Of a DNA stretch of 64,000 bases, positions 44,182-53,094 are shown in pieces. The DNA is from an uncultured Rubrobacteraceae bacterium. Its GTDB lineage: Bacteria > Actinomycetota > Rubrobacteria > Rubrobacterales > Rubrobacteraceae. The notes beneath the pieces were generated by a model. It did no database searches. It had not been told where the DNA came from and saw only the letters and a list, made by a program, of their open reading frames with translations. Both the position numbers and the translations under genes were made by a program. The stretch's first letter is position 1, and each line of letters begins with the position of its first letter. The stretch is taken from NCBI GenBank assembly GCA_902806085.1, contig CADCVH010000090.1, positions 1-64,000 of the forward strand. Reading direction: 5' to 3'.

Positions 44182-47181
44182 CTACGAGGAGGAGGCGCGC
44201 AGCGCCCCTTCGAGGGCTCTTATGTCCGCGCTGAGCGCCTCTTTCTCGTCGTAGTCGTCGGTCTCTCGCTGGCTGCGGCGGCGGCTCAGGATCACGAGGC
44301 GCAGCCAGAGCTCGCGGATGGAGCTCTTCGACGAGTAGAGGCCGTCCCTGCGTATCCTCTCCGCTTCGGTATCGAGGGTCATGAGCGTGTCCATCAAAGG
44401 CCGGGTCCGCTCGTCGGAGAAGACGGCGCTTATCTCCTCCCCCGCGTGCTCCTTGAGCACGGCGAAGACGCGGGCCTGGGCCTCGTCGCCGAAGTCTTCG
44501 GGCAGCAGCATCAGGGGGTCTGAGAGCGAGGGGGCCCGAACCCCCCGTCTCAGGGGTTCGGCGCTGAGGTCGGGGCGGGCCAGGATCGCGGCCAGCGTCT
44601 CGCGCCCGGCCTCTTTGAGAGGGTCGCCGAAGCCGGAGGCGGACCGGGGGTTTCGTCCGGGCCGCTGCGCGCGGGGCGCCGGCTGCGCCTCGATGGGCGA
44701 CCCCTTCCGCTCCCCTTGCAGCGCCTCCTGATTCACGCCCAGAGTCTCGGCGGCGAGACGGATAGCCTCCCCGTGGAAGACGGGGTCGTCGATCCGCCTG
44801 ATGAGGCCCTTGATCTCGGGCAGCATCCGGGACCTTTCGGTGGCGTCGGCACCCCGCGCCCGCTCGGCCTTGCGGCGGAATATGTACTCGAGCAGGGGCA
44901 TCGTCTTCGTCTTCAGCATTGCCCTGAACTCTTCCGGGGAGTGTTCTTGCAACCAGTCCGCCGGATCCTCGGAGAGCCGCATGACGCGCAGGTCGAGCTT
45001 CAACCGCGCCGCCTCGACCGCCGCGTCCGCTTCGCCCGCGTCGTTTGTCCCTTCCAGGGACTGCGCGGTCGCGTCGACGCGTTCGAGCGCCCTCTCACCC
45101 GCCGCGTCCGGGTCGAAGAGCACGTAGATCCTGTCCACGTAGCCACTAAGGGTCCGCAAGTGGGCCGGGGTCGTGGCCGTGCCCAGGGTCGCGACCGCGT
45201 TCTTGATGCCGGACTGGTAGAGCATCAAGACGTCCGTGTAGCCCTCCACGATGAGCGCGGCCCGCTCCTTGCGCATCGCTTCGTCCACCTGCGGAAAGCC
45301 GTACAAGAGGTCGCGCTTGTTGAAGATCTCCGTCTCGGGAGAGTTGAGGTACTTCGGCTGGGCATCCCCCAGGGCACGCGCCCCGAAACCAACTATCCGG
45401 CCCCGCCGGTCGGAGATGGGGAACGTGATCCTACCCCCAAAACGCTCCCCGCCCCGCGACGACAGCAACCCCGCAGCGTCCAGGCTAGACCGCTCGATAC
45501 CGAGCTTCTTTACCGCCTGAAAAAAGCCCGAACCCCCGCGCGGCGAATACCCCAAACGGAATTCTTCTATAGTAGAACGCATCAAACCACGGCTCTCCAG
45601 GTAGTCGCGGGCGTGCTCGGCTTCCGGGCTGGCGGACTTGAGGAGGTACTTGTGGTAATAGATGGCGGCGGCGGCCAGGGCCCTGTAGATCCCGCGCCGG
45701 CGGCCGGCGCGTTTCTTGGCGGCCTCCGCGTCTCCCCCGCCCTCGAACTCCAGCTCGACGCCGGAGCGTTCGGCGAGGTAGGAGACCGCCTCGGCGAAGT
45801 CCAGGGACTTGAGATCCATCAACAGTTTGATGGCGTCGCCGCCCCGCTGGCAGTTGTGGGTAACGCCCATCTTTGTCAGGAATGTGTGGGATCCCGTGGT
45901 GGTTATATCGACTACCGTCGCGGATTCCTCTCGATCCGTCCCCACCTGCTGGACCACCGAGAGGAAGTAGTCCACACCGTCGATATTGATGAAGAAGCCT
46001 TTCAACGACTCCTTGCTCAGGATGTGTACGTAGTAGCACTTTCTGCGACGCACGCCGTCGTTGCCCTCGCGGGCGGCGAGGCTAGATGATGAGCACACCC
46101 GTCCGGCCTGGATGCAGAGCGCGAAGATGCCGTATGCCAGCTCTTCCGACACCGACGCGCCCGATGTGATGCCGTTGGCGAAAGACCCGTCGCCATCCAT
46201 ATACCCGTCTATCAAGGCGGCCTGGCACTCGCGCGACCAGTTGAGCGCCTCGAACGGTATCCGCTTGTGTTCGCAGCCGCTGCCGAACCAATGCCCGAAG
46301 AGCAGGGAGAGATCGGTGCTTGAGCAGGCGACCTCACACAGATCCCGCTCTGGACGGGAGAAGATCGTGGCCTGCCCGCCGAACTCCTCGTTGAGCACGT
46401 GGGCCACCCTGCTTGCCAGGGAATCTTCTTCGTGCGCGCCGAGGCTCCACTTGATGCCGCCCCTGTAGAGGGACCCTTCGGCCAGCCAGACGCCGTAGAG
46501 CCAGGCCGTCTTCGGATTCACGGGCAGGGTGGAGATCCTCCGGGCACGGGGATCCTTCGTGTAAGGCTTTATTACCCGTTCGCCGGGTAGGGGCGAGTCG
46601 TTGCGCTCGTCGTCGGGGACCACGGGGTACAGCCAGAAGTCGCCCTCCCGGACATCCGACGCGGGTCCGACCGTAATACGGGCGTTGGAGCCTTTCCGGC
46701 GAAGCTTTCGGGAGAACCGCATCGTTTTCTCGCCGGCGCTTCGGAGGTGGACCCCGGGTATGGAGCGCAGCGCTTCCTCCCGCGAGACATAGAGGCAGGT
46801 GTGGTCCGGCGTGAGTTCGATGCCCTCCTTGGCCGCCCCGGTCGAAATCTTTGTGGTGGACCCGGACCTGAACCATTTATCGGTGATGGTCTCGCGGCGT
46901 CCGTCGCGGCCGATAACCTCGTCGCCCGGCTCGGTTGCGCCTATCGGGATCAGGCCCCTCGAAGTCCAGATGCGCTCGTTGGCCTCCAGGCAGCCGAAAC
47001 AGTAATAGAAGCCCCTGTCGGCGGAGACGCTGAAGGAGGGGGTTTTTTCCTGGTGGTCGGGGTAGGGGCAGAGGCCCGAGAAGCGGGCCCCTTGGCGGCG
47101 GAGGGCGGTGAACTCGGAGGTTACTTCGACTATGTTGGCCGCCTCGCGGACGTCTTCTATGCTGCGCTGCGAGATCCTCAA
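44182..47181 (-). CDS. dnaG: DNA primase DnaG containing an intein
   Basis: The 999-residue precursor is a 619-residue primase interrupted by a 380-residue intein after residue 63. Extein domains in order: CHC2 zinc ribbon (C38, H43, C61, and the Cys that follows the intein, within CQRGGDAIK), the core with TOPRIM motifs (ALIVEGYTDVLML, then IYVLFDPDAAGERAL), and a C-terminal helicase-binding region. Without splicing the ribbon is split and the fourth ligand is displaced by 380 residues. The TTG at 47181 starts MRISQRSIEDVREAANIVEV, typical for DnaG. DnaG makes replication primers and is essential, so splicing must work unless there is another copy. The gene is divergent from ppc. Confidence 0.95.
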   Translation of the reverse strand: MRISQRSIEDVREAANIVEVTSEFTALRRQGARFSGLCPYPDHQEKTPSFSVSADRGFYYCFGCLEANERIWTSRGLIPIGATEPGDEVIGRDGRRETITDKWFRSGSTTKISTGAAKEGIELTPDHTCLYVSREEALRSIPGVHLRSAGEKTMRFSRKLRRKGSNARITVGPASDVREGDFWLYPVVPDDERNDSPLPGERVIKPYTKDPRARRISTLPVNPKTAWLYGVWLAEGSLYRGGIKWSLGAHEEDSLASRVAHVLNEEFGGQATIFSRPERDLCEVACSSTDLSLLFGHWFGSGCEHKRIPFEALNWSRECQAALIDGYMDGDGSFANGITSGASVSEELAYGIFALCIQAGRVCSSSSLAAREGNDGVRRRKCYYVHILSKESLKGFFINIDGVDYFLSVVQQVGTDREESATVVDITTTGSHTFLTKMGVTHNCQRGGDAIKLLMDLKSLDFAEAVSYLAERSGVELEFEGGGDAEAAKKRAGRRRGIYRALAAAAIYYHKYLLKSASPEAEHARDYLESRGLMRSTIEEFRLGYSPRGGSGFFQAVKKLGIERSSLDAAGLLSSRGGERFGGRITFPISDRRGRIVGFGARALGDAQPKYLNSPETEIFNKRDLLYGFPQVDEAMRKERAALIVEGYTDVLMLYQSGIKNAVATLGTATTPAHLRTLSGYVDRIYVLFDPDAAGERALERVDATAQSLEGTNDAGEADAAVEAARLKLDLRVMRLSEDPADWLQEHSPEEFRAMLKTKTMPLLEYIFRRKAERARGADATERSRMLPEIKGLIRRIDDPVFHGEAIRLAAETLGVNQEALQGERKGSPIEAQPAPRAQRPGRNPRSASGFGDPLKEAGRETLAAILARPDLSAEPLRRGVRAPSLSDPLMLLPEDFGDEAQARVFAVLKEHAGEEISAVFSDERTRPLMDTLMTLDTEAERIRRDGLYSSKSSIRELWLRLVILSRRRSQRETDDYDEKEALSADIRALEGALRASSS
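45853..46992 (-). mobile_element. LAGLIDADG intein in dnaG (380 residues)
   Basis: The intein starts at Cys (46992) in CLEANERIWTSRGLIPIG and ends in THN (45853), with Cys as the first residue after it; this is a class 1 layout with Cys1, terminal His-Asn and Cys+1. Block B is TPDH (intein residues 61-64) and block F VVDITTTGSHTF (360-371). Two LAGLIDADG helices are present, YGVWLAEGSLYRG (acid at 172) and LIDGYMDGDGS (acid at 266), so the homing endonuclease may be active. Three 60-base lines I counted inside are about 48-65 percent GC, against 73-77 percent in two flanking lines, consistent with acquisition. Confidence 0.95.
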
Positions 47182-47194
47182 CCCCGGTCCCCCG

Positions 47195-47210
47195 TTGTAC
47201 CGATGTACAA
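47195..47210. promoter_or_regulatory. Palindrome between dnaG and ppc
   Basis: TTGTAC-CGAT-GTACAA is a perfect 6-4-6 palindrome 14 bases upstream of the dnaG start. It covers the first possible ppc ATG at 47203. The size and spacing suit a dimeric repressor. No regulator can be named. Confidence 0.45.
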
Positions 47211-50082
47211 ATATGTGCGGTTACTTGCCGTTCCCATGGGGCGTAATGTTACTCTACCGACCGTGAGTATCCGGCAGACATCTTCCGAGGCACCCCGGGC
47301 GGGGTACGCGGACCTCCCGCCCGGGGTCGGGTTCGAGCCCAAAGACGAGCCGCTAAGGCGGGACATCAACCTGCTCGGGCGGGTGCTGGGTCAGGTCTTG
47401 ATCGAGCAGGAAGGCCGGCGGCTCTTCGAGACCGAGGAGGAGATAAGGCTGCTGTGCAAGCGGCTGCGGTTCGACTACGACCCCGCGCTCGACGAGCGGC
47501 TGCGCGCCCTTATAGACGGCCTCGATTCGGACGAGGTGGAGAGGATCGTCCGGGCCTTCTCGGTATACTTCCAGCTCGTCAACATAGCGGAACGCTACCA
47601 TCGGGTTCGGAGACGCCGGCAGTACGAGTCGTCGTCGGGGAACCCGCCGCAGCGGGCGTCGGTGGCAAGCGCCCTCTCCCGCTTGAAGGACGAGGGGATG
47701 GACGCGGGACGCTTGCAGGAGGTGCTCGACGGTCTCAACGTCGGGCTCGTGCTCACGGCCCACCCGACGGAGGCCACGCGCAGGAGCGTCCGGCGCAAGC
47801 ACGAGCGCATCGGGGAGATGCTGGCAAGCCTCGAATCGCCGTCGCTCACCTGGAGGGAACGCCGGCGTCTGGAGGAGGGCCTGGCCGAGGAGATCACGGT
47901 CCTCTGGCAGACGGACGAGCTCAGGGTCCGCCGCCCGGAGGTGGTCCAGGAGATAGAGCGGACCCTGCTCTTCTTCGAGCATCCCCTCGTCTCGGCGACG
48001 CTCGAAGCGTACCGGGAGTTCGAGGACGAGCTGGAGATCCAGTTCCCCGAGCAGACGCCGCGCCTGGGGCGCGTGCTCGAGTTCGGGTCGTGGGTCGGGG
48101 GGGACCAGGACGGCAACCCCTTCGTCGAGCCCCCGATGATAAACACCGCGCTCGGCCTGCACCGGGCCCTGATCCTGAAGCGTCATATAAGCTCCGTCTC
48201 GGAGCTTGTGGACCACATGAGCCAGTCCGAGAGGCTGACCGGCGTCTCGGAAGATCTCCGCGCGGCCGTCGAAGGGTACGAGCGTCGGATACCGGAGGTC
48301 GCCGAACGCTACCAGGCCATCGACCCGAACGAGCTCTACCGCAAGATGCTGCTGTTCGTGGCCGAGCGCCTGCGGGCCACCCTCGAAGACCCCGAATCCG
48401 CGGCGGCCTACGAGGGGGTTTCGGGTTTCCTGACGGACCTCTCGCTCGTCAGGGAGAGCTTGCTGGAGCACGGCGGCGGACGCACGGCGGCCGGGGGACT
48501 GCGCGACCTGATCCGGCAGGCCGAGGTCTTCGGCTTCCATCTCGCCAAGCTGGACGTCCGGCAGGAGAGCTCGACGGTGGTGCGGGCTACCGCGGTCGTC
48601 GTCTCACAAGCCACGGGCGAGGACCTCCTGGCAATGAACGAGGAGGAGCGCGCCGCGTGCCTGCGAACGCTCCTCTCGGATCCGGACCTCCCGGACGGCA
48701 CCCCGGGCGACCTGCCGGAGGAGTCGCGGAAGGTACTGGACACCTTCGAACGGATTCGCGCGGCCCGGGAGGAGTTCTCGGAGACGCCGGTGGAGGCGTT
48801 CGTGTTGAGCATGGCCCACCACGCGAGCGACGTGCTTTGCGTGCAGTTGCTGGCCCGGCGGGCGGGGCTGCTCGAGGTGGACGCGGAAGGCAGGTGCACG
48901 GCCAACCACCTGAGGGTAACGCCGCTCTTCGAGACGGTGGACGATCTGAAGCGCGCCCCCGACGCGCTGCGGAGCCTGCTCGAGGACCCCTTCTACCGTT
49001 CGTCCCTCTCTCACGGCGGCGGCCTGCAGGAGATCATGCTCGGCTACAGCGACTCCGGGAAGGACGCCGGCTACATCGCGAGCAACTGGACCCTGTACAA
49101 GGCGCAAGGGCACCTCGCGTCGGTGGCCCGCGATTACGGCGTCAGGCTCAGGGTCTTCCACGGTCGCGGCGGCAGCGCGAGCCGGGGCGGCGGTCCGAGC
49201 TACCAGGCGATCATGGCCCAACCACCCGGCACGCTCGACGGCAGCATCAGGATCACGGAGCAGGGCGAGGTGATCTCCTTCAAGTACAGCATGCGTGGCC
49301 TCGCCCGCCGCAACCTGGACACCGTCCTGGCCGCGGTCCTCGAAGCGACCGCCGCCCACTCCCCTTCGACGCCGGACCCGCGCTGGGTCGAGGCGATGGA
49401 AGCACTCTCCGACACCGCCAGGGACACGTACCGCGACCTCGTCTACAAGGACGAACGCTTCCTGCCTTTCTTCTCCCAGGCGTCCCCCATCGGCGAACTC
49501 TCCTCCCTGAATATGGGCAGCCGCCCCGCCCGAAGGGTCAAAAACCCGGAAGTGGAGAGCCTGCGGGCCATCCCGTGGGTCTTCGCGTGGACCCAGAACC
49601 GCTCCCTGCTGCCATCCTGGTACGGTTCGGGCACCGCGCTTCGCTCTCACACCGGGTCGGAGGAGAAACTGCGCACCCTGCGGGAGATGTACGGGAGCTG
49701 GCCTTTTTTCCGGACACTTGTCGACTTTATGCAGATGACGCTTGCAAAGAGCGATTTGCGGATAGCGAAGACGTACACTTCCCTCGTCTCGGACGATCAG
49801 ATCAGGGCCGGTTTGTGGGCCAGGATCTCGGAGGAGCACTCAGCCTGCGTCGAAGCTTTGCTCCTCATTACGGGCAACGAGAACCTGCTGGACGACAGCC
49901 CGGTCCTGCAGCGCTCGATCCGTCTCAGGAACCCCTACGTGGACCCGCTCTCCTACGTCCAGGTCAGCCTCCTGCGCCGGCTCCGCAACCTCTCCGAGGA
50001 CTCCCCCGAGCGCGAAAGCGTCCTGAAGACCCTCCTGCTAACCGTCTCCGGTATCTCCTCCGGCCTGCTGAACACCGGCTAA
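47203..50082 (+). CDS. ppc: Phosphoenolpyruvate carboxylase
   Basis: This enzyme makes oxaloacetate from PEP and bicarbonate. Catalytic motifs are VLTAHPTEATRRS (His), GSWVGGDQDGNPFV, MLGYSDSGKDAGYIAS (Lys/Asp), FHGRGGSASRGGGPS, and the C-terminal QxxR-type tail ending SGISSGLLNTG, which carries the conserved final Gly. Length is up to 959 residues. Three in-frame starts are possible (ATG 47203, ATG 47236, GTG 47263); none has a ribosome-binding site, and homology begins only near DEPLRRDINLLG, so the N-terminus is open. The gene is divergent from dnaG. Confidence 0.95.
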   Translation: MYKYVRLLAVPMGRNVTLPTVSIRQTSSEAPRAGYADLPPGVGFEPKDEPLRRDINLLGRVLGQVLIEQEGRRLFETEEEIRLLCKRLRFDYDPALDERLRALIDGLDSDEVERIVRAFSVYFQLVNIAERYHRVRRRRQYESSSGNPPQRASVASALSRLKDEGMDAGRLQEVLDGLNVGLVLTAHPTEATRRSVRRKHERIGEMLASLESPSLTWRERRRLEEGLAEEITVLWQTDELRVRRPEVVQEIERTLLFFEHPLVSATLEAYREFEDELEIQFPEQTPRLGRVLEFGSWVGGDQDGNPFVEPPMINTALGLHRALILKRHISSVSELVDHMSQSERLTGVSEDLRAAVEGYERRIPEVAERYQAIDPNELYRKMLLFVAERLRATLEDPESAAAYEGVSGFLTDLSLVRESLLEHGGGRTAAGGLRDLIRQAEVFGFHLAKLDVRQESSTVVRATAVVVSQATGEDLLAMNEEERAACLRTLLSDPDLPDGTPGDLPEESRKVLDTFERIRAAREEFSETPVEAFVLSMAHHASDVLCVQLLARRAGLLEVDAEGRCTANHLRVTPLFETVDDLKRAPDALRSLLEDPFYRSSLSHGGGLQEIMLGYSDSGKDAGYIASNWTLYKAQGHLASVARDYGVRLRVFHGRGGSASRGGGPSYQAIMAQPPGTLDGSIRITEQGEVISFKYSMRGLARRNLDTVLAAVLEATAAHSPSTPDPRWVEAMEALSDTARDTYRDLVYKDERFLPFFSQASPIGELSSLNMGSRPARRVKNPEVESLRAIPWVFAWTQNRSLLPSWYGSGTALRSHTGSEEKLRTLREMYGSWPFFRTLVDFMQMTLAKSDLRIAKTYTSLVSDDQIRAGLWARISEEHSACVEALLLITGNENLLDDSPVLQRSIRLRNPYVDPLSYVQVSLLRRLRNLSEDSPERESVLKTLLLTVSGISSGLLNTG

Positions 50083-50445
50083 CCGGGCACCTCGATACTG
50101 TGGGGCGGGGTCGCCCGCGGGATGATCGAAGAAACCCAGGCTGTGGTCTCGGCCGGTGGCCTCCAGCTCAAGGGCGTAGGCGGGAATCATGTAGCGCCGC
50201 GTCTCGCCCTGGTCGATGGGCAGCCCGTGCTCCGCGGCCGGGACCTCCGCGGCCAGGGCCTCTACGGCCTCCGCCTCGGCCAGGGTGATCTCGGTGTCGG
50301 GGCTGCCGGAGAACTTCCCCCGCCCCTCGGAGTAACGGTCGCCCTTCGGGCCGCGCCCGGGTACCGCGTGGGCCTCGGCGACCCCGCGCATCGGCTCCGG
50401 CGCCGCGGACGTCAGGTGTATCGACGCCACGATCTTTTCGGTCAT
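50038..50445 (-). pseudogene. Truncated MOSC-domain gene
   Basis: The first 85 or so residues match a small MOSC protein (KIVASIHLTSAAPEPMRGVA, KGDRYSEGRGKFSG, ITLAEAEAVEAL, QGETRR). Immediately after ETRR the family sequence (NIVTRG and the later conserved Cys region) is replaced by unrelated residues, and the frame ends in antisense to the last codons of ppc. The sulfur-carrier Cys and half the beta barrel are therefore missing. It follows the EamA gene by three bases and was probably co-transcribed with it. A deletion during rearrangement is the simplest explanation. Confidence 0.7.
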
Positions 50446-50448
50446 CTC

Positions 50449-51432
50449 CTACCCCTCCCGACCCGTTTTCGCGGGGGCGGTCTTCCCGTCCCCGGCACCA
50501 TCCCTGGCGCTGGCCTTGACCCTGGTTCTCTGGCCGACGGCGACGCTGCCCAAGACAAGCAGGGCGCAAAGGACGGTCAAGAGGCCTATGCGCTCCCCGA
50601 GCAGCAGGGCGGACCAGAGGAGAGTGAGGATGGGCTGGGAGAGCTGGACCTGCCCGACGCGCGCCACGCCCCCCTCCGCCAGCCCCCTGTACCAGGCGAA
50701 GAACCCCAGGAACATGCTCACCACCGACACGTAGGCGAAGCAAGCCCACGCGGCCGGACCGGCACCGGCGAGCCCCGCACCGCCGGGCCCGAAGACCGAC
50801 CAGGCCACGAACGGCGCGAGGAAAGGGGCGAAGATAACGAGCGACCAGGAGATCACGCGCCAGCCGCCGATCTCCTGGGCCAGGGCCCCGCCCTCTGCGT
50901 ACCCCAGGGAGCACAACACCACGGCGAGCAGCACCAGTAGGTGACCTCGATCCGGCACCAGCCCCGCCCCCTGCGAGGCGGCGAACAGCAGGACCGCGAA
51001 GAGCCCGAACGCGCACGCCCCCCAGAACGCCCGCGAGGGCCGCTCGCCGGCCCGCAACACGGCCATCACCGCCGTCGCCGCCGGAAGCAAGCCCACGATC
51101 ACCGCCGCGTCCGCCGCCGGAAGCTCCCTCAAGGCCAGCGACGTGAACAGCGGGAAGCCCACGATTACCCCAGAACCCACCACAACCAGCCGACCCCAGT
51201 GCCGCCGCTCCGGGAGCCCCTGGCGCGTGACGAGGAGCAGCGCCGCGGCCAGCGCCGCCGCCACCAGGGCCCGCCCGAGCCCCACGAACGCGGGATCGAG
51301 CCGCGCCACCGCCACGCGCGTGAGGGGGACCGTGAGGCTGAAGGCCAGGACCCCCAAAAACCCGAACAGGAGACCCCGCGGGATGCCTTGCGTTTTCGAC
51401 GACGTCTTAGTAACGTTACTCTTATTATCCAT
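50449..51432 (-). CDS. EamA/DMT-superfamily transporter
   Basis: Ten hydrophobic helices arranged as two EamA repeats are visible, beginning LLFGFLGVLAFSLTVPLTRV with the conserved Pro and Arg of helix 1, and ending in the second repeat (QPILTLLWSALLLGERIGLL, the family's conserved Glu). Length is 327 residues. Members export or import amino acids, nucleotides or sugars; the substrate is unknown. The ATG at 51432 overlaps the ATG of the divergent MocR gene, an arrangement that often marks a transporter controlled by its neighbour. Confidence 0.9.
   Translation of the reverse strand: MDNKSNVTKTSSKTQGIPRGLLFGFLGVLAFSLTVPLTRVAVARLDPAFVGLGRALVAAALAAALLLVTRQGLPERRHWGRLVVVGSGVIVGFPLFTSLALRELPAADAAVIVGLLPAATAVMAVLRAGERPSRAFWGACAFGLFAVLLFAASQGAGLVPDRGHLLVLLAVVLCSLGYAEGGALAQEIGGWRVISWSLVIFAPFLAPFVAWSVFGPGGAGLAGAGPAAWACFAYVSVVSMFLGFFAWYRGLAEGGVARVGQVQLSQPILTLLWSALLLGERIGLLTVLCALLVLGSVAVGQRTRVKASARDGAGDGKTAPAKTGREG
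51409..51420. promoter_or_regulatory. Palindrome at the EamA-MocR divergent start
   Basis: AGTAACGTTACT is a perfect 12-base palindrome, 11 bases before the MocR start and inside the first EamA codons. A TATTAT hexamer (51423-51428) follows it on the plus strand. It is a candidate operator for the MocR regulator; a further ATAAC pair lies at 51441-51452. Confidence 0.45.
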
Positions 51433-52861
51433 GTACAACGATAACACCATAACGCGCGTGGTTGAAGACCTCAGGGGGCTCGCGGAGTCCGGCTCGCCCG
51501 GGGAGAGGCTGCCCTCGGTGAGGGAGCTGATGGCGCGCCACCGGGCCGGGCCGGTGACGGTGCAGCGGGCGGTGCAGCGGCTCGTGGTGGAGGGGTTGGT
51601 GGAGGCGTGGCCGGGGCGGGGCAGCTTCGTCGCGGCGCGCGATGCCGTCAGTCCTTTGGGCCGGCCCGCGCCGGACTACGGGTGGCAGAGCGTGGCGCTG
51701 GGAGAGAGGACGGTCTCGGCAGACGGTCTCGGCGAGCTCCTGGCGGTGCCGAGGGCCGGGGCGATACCGCTCACGAGCGGGTACCTCCCGGAGGAACTAC
51801 AGCCGTTGGGCACGCTCTCTGCGGCCATGGGGCGGGCGGCGCGCCGCCCGGGCGCGTGGGACAGGGCGCCGATCGAGGGCTCGGAGCAGCTCAGGGCGTG
51901 GTTCGCCAGGGAGGCGGGGGGCGGCTTCGGGGCGCACGACGCCGTGGTCGCCCCGGGCGGGCAGGCGGCGCTCTCGGCAGCGTTCCGGGCGCTGGCAGCA
52001 CCTGGCTCCCCGGTCCTGTTCGAGTCGCCGACCTACGTGGGCGCGCTCGCGGCCGCGCGGGCGGCGGGGCTGGTTCCGGTGCCGGTGCCCACGGACGCGG
52101 GCGGGGTGCGCCCGGATCTTCTGGAGGAGGCGTTCGCCTCCACGGGCTCGCGGCTGTTCTACTGCCAGCCGCTCTACGCCAACCCGCACGGGGCGGTGCT
52201 CGCCCCGGGCCGTCGGGACGCCGTGTTGAGGGCGGCCAGGGGCGCGGGGGCGTTCGTGATCGAGGACGATTGGGCGCGCGACTTCGCGCTGGAGGGCGGG
52301 CCGCCCCCGACGCTGGCGAGCAGCGACCCGGACGGGCACGTCGTACACGTCAGGTCCCTGACGAAGATCCTGGCGCCGGGGATGCGGGTCGCGGCGATGT
52401 GCGCCAAAGGGCCAGCGGGCGCGAGGCTGAGGGCCGCCCGCCTGGTGAACGACCTCTTCGTCGCGGGCCCGTTGCAGGAGGCGGCGCTGGACGTACTATC
52501 TTCGCCGGCGTGGGAGAAGCATCGCCGGCGTGTGCGCAAGGAGCTTCGGGTCCGGCGCGACGCGCTCGTGTCCGCCGTCCGCGGGCGCCTGCCGGGGGTG
52601 AGTATCCCGGCCGTGCCCGGAGGCGGGCTGCACCTGTGGGTCGGGCTTCCCGAGGGGACCGACGACGCCCTCGTGGCGGCCGAGGCCGGGAGGGCTGGGG
52701 CGGTGGTGAGCCCGGGGGGGCACTGGTTCCCGGCCGAGCCGACCGGCCCCTTCCTGCGCCTCAGCTACGTCGGGGCGGGCCCCGAGGCGCTCGCCCGCGG
52801 CGTGGAGATCCTGAAGGGGGTGCTGGACGGGCCGGGGTGCAACGCGAGGCGGCCCGGCTAG
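51431..52861 (+). CDS. MocR-family (GntR-aminotransferase) regulator
   Basis: An N-terminal GntR winged helix (residues about 8-70: ERLPSVRELMARHRAGPVTV, EGLVEAWPGRGSFV) is fused to a fold-type I PLP aminotransferase domain. The PLP Lys is in HVRSLTKILAPGMRVA, with DDWARDFAL and GGLHLWVGLPEG as further family motifs. Length is 476 residues. MocR proteins sense PLP or amino-acid-derived adducts and usually control a divergent gene, here the EamA transporter. No ribosome-binding site precedes the ATG at 51431, so a leaderless mRNA or a start at GTG 51458 is possible. Confidence 0.93.
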   Translation: MYNDNTITRVVEDLRGLAESGSPGERLPSVRELMARHRAGPVTVQRAVQRLVVEGLVEAWPGRGSFVAARDAVSPLGRPAPDYGWQSVALGERTVSADGLGELLAVPRAGAIPLTSGYLPEELQPLGTLSAAMGRAARRPGAWDRAPIEGSEQLRAWFAREAGGGFGAHDAVVAPGGQAALSAAFRALAAPGSPVLFESPTYVGALAAARAAGLVPVPVPTDAGGVRPDLLEEAFASTGSRLFYCQPLYANPHGAVLAPGRRDAVLRAARGAGAFVIEDDWARDFALEGGPPPTLASSDPDGHVVHVRSLTKILAPGMRVAAMCAKGPAGARLRAARLVNDLFVAGPLQEAALDVLSSPAWEKHRRRVRKELRVRRDALVSAVRGRLPGVSIPAVPGGGLHLWVGLPEGTDDALVAAEAGRAGAVVSPGGHWFPAEPTGPFLRLSYVGAGPEALARGVEILKGVLDGPGCNARRPG

Positions 52862-52996
52862 CGCCAGTGGCCGCGGCTGGTGCAACATACCCGGGAAGTG
52901 ACCGTCAGGCGCGTGAAAGCATTTCGTAGTTGGTGAAGGGCATTCATCGGGGACCGCTTGATCGCGACCACTCGAGGAACCGTGACTTAGCCTCTA

Positions 52997-53054
52997 CCCG
53001 GGCCAAACCTCGCCACCAACCCCGCGACCCATGGGCGGGGTGAGGTCGGCGGAA
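52997..53054 (+). repeat. Left copy of an inverted repeat flanking the TSUP gene
   Basis: From CCCGGGC to GGCGGAA this 58-base segment aligns with the reverse complement of 53948-54004. Over the last 50 columns I count 38 identical positions, including an unbroken GCGACCCATGG. The copy points toward the transporter pseudogene. It also contains ACCCCGC...GCGGGGT, which can fold locally. Confidence 0.6.
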
Positions 53055-53094
53055 AAACCTATCGGGGAGGCGCCCCTTCTTACACCGGTCGGGT

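Noticed and set aside
46747-47202. Upstream extension of the ppc frame
   Set aside because: It lies antisense to the dnaG intein and N-terminus, and PEP carboxylase homology starts only after 47263.
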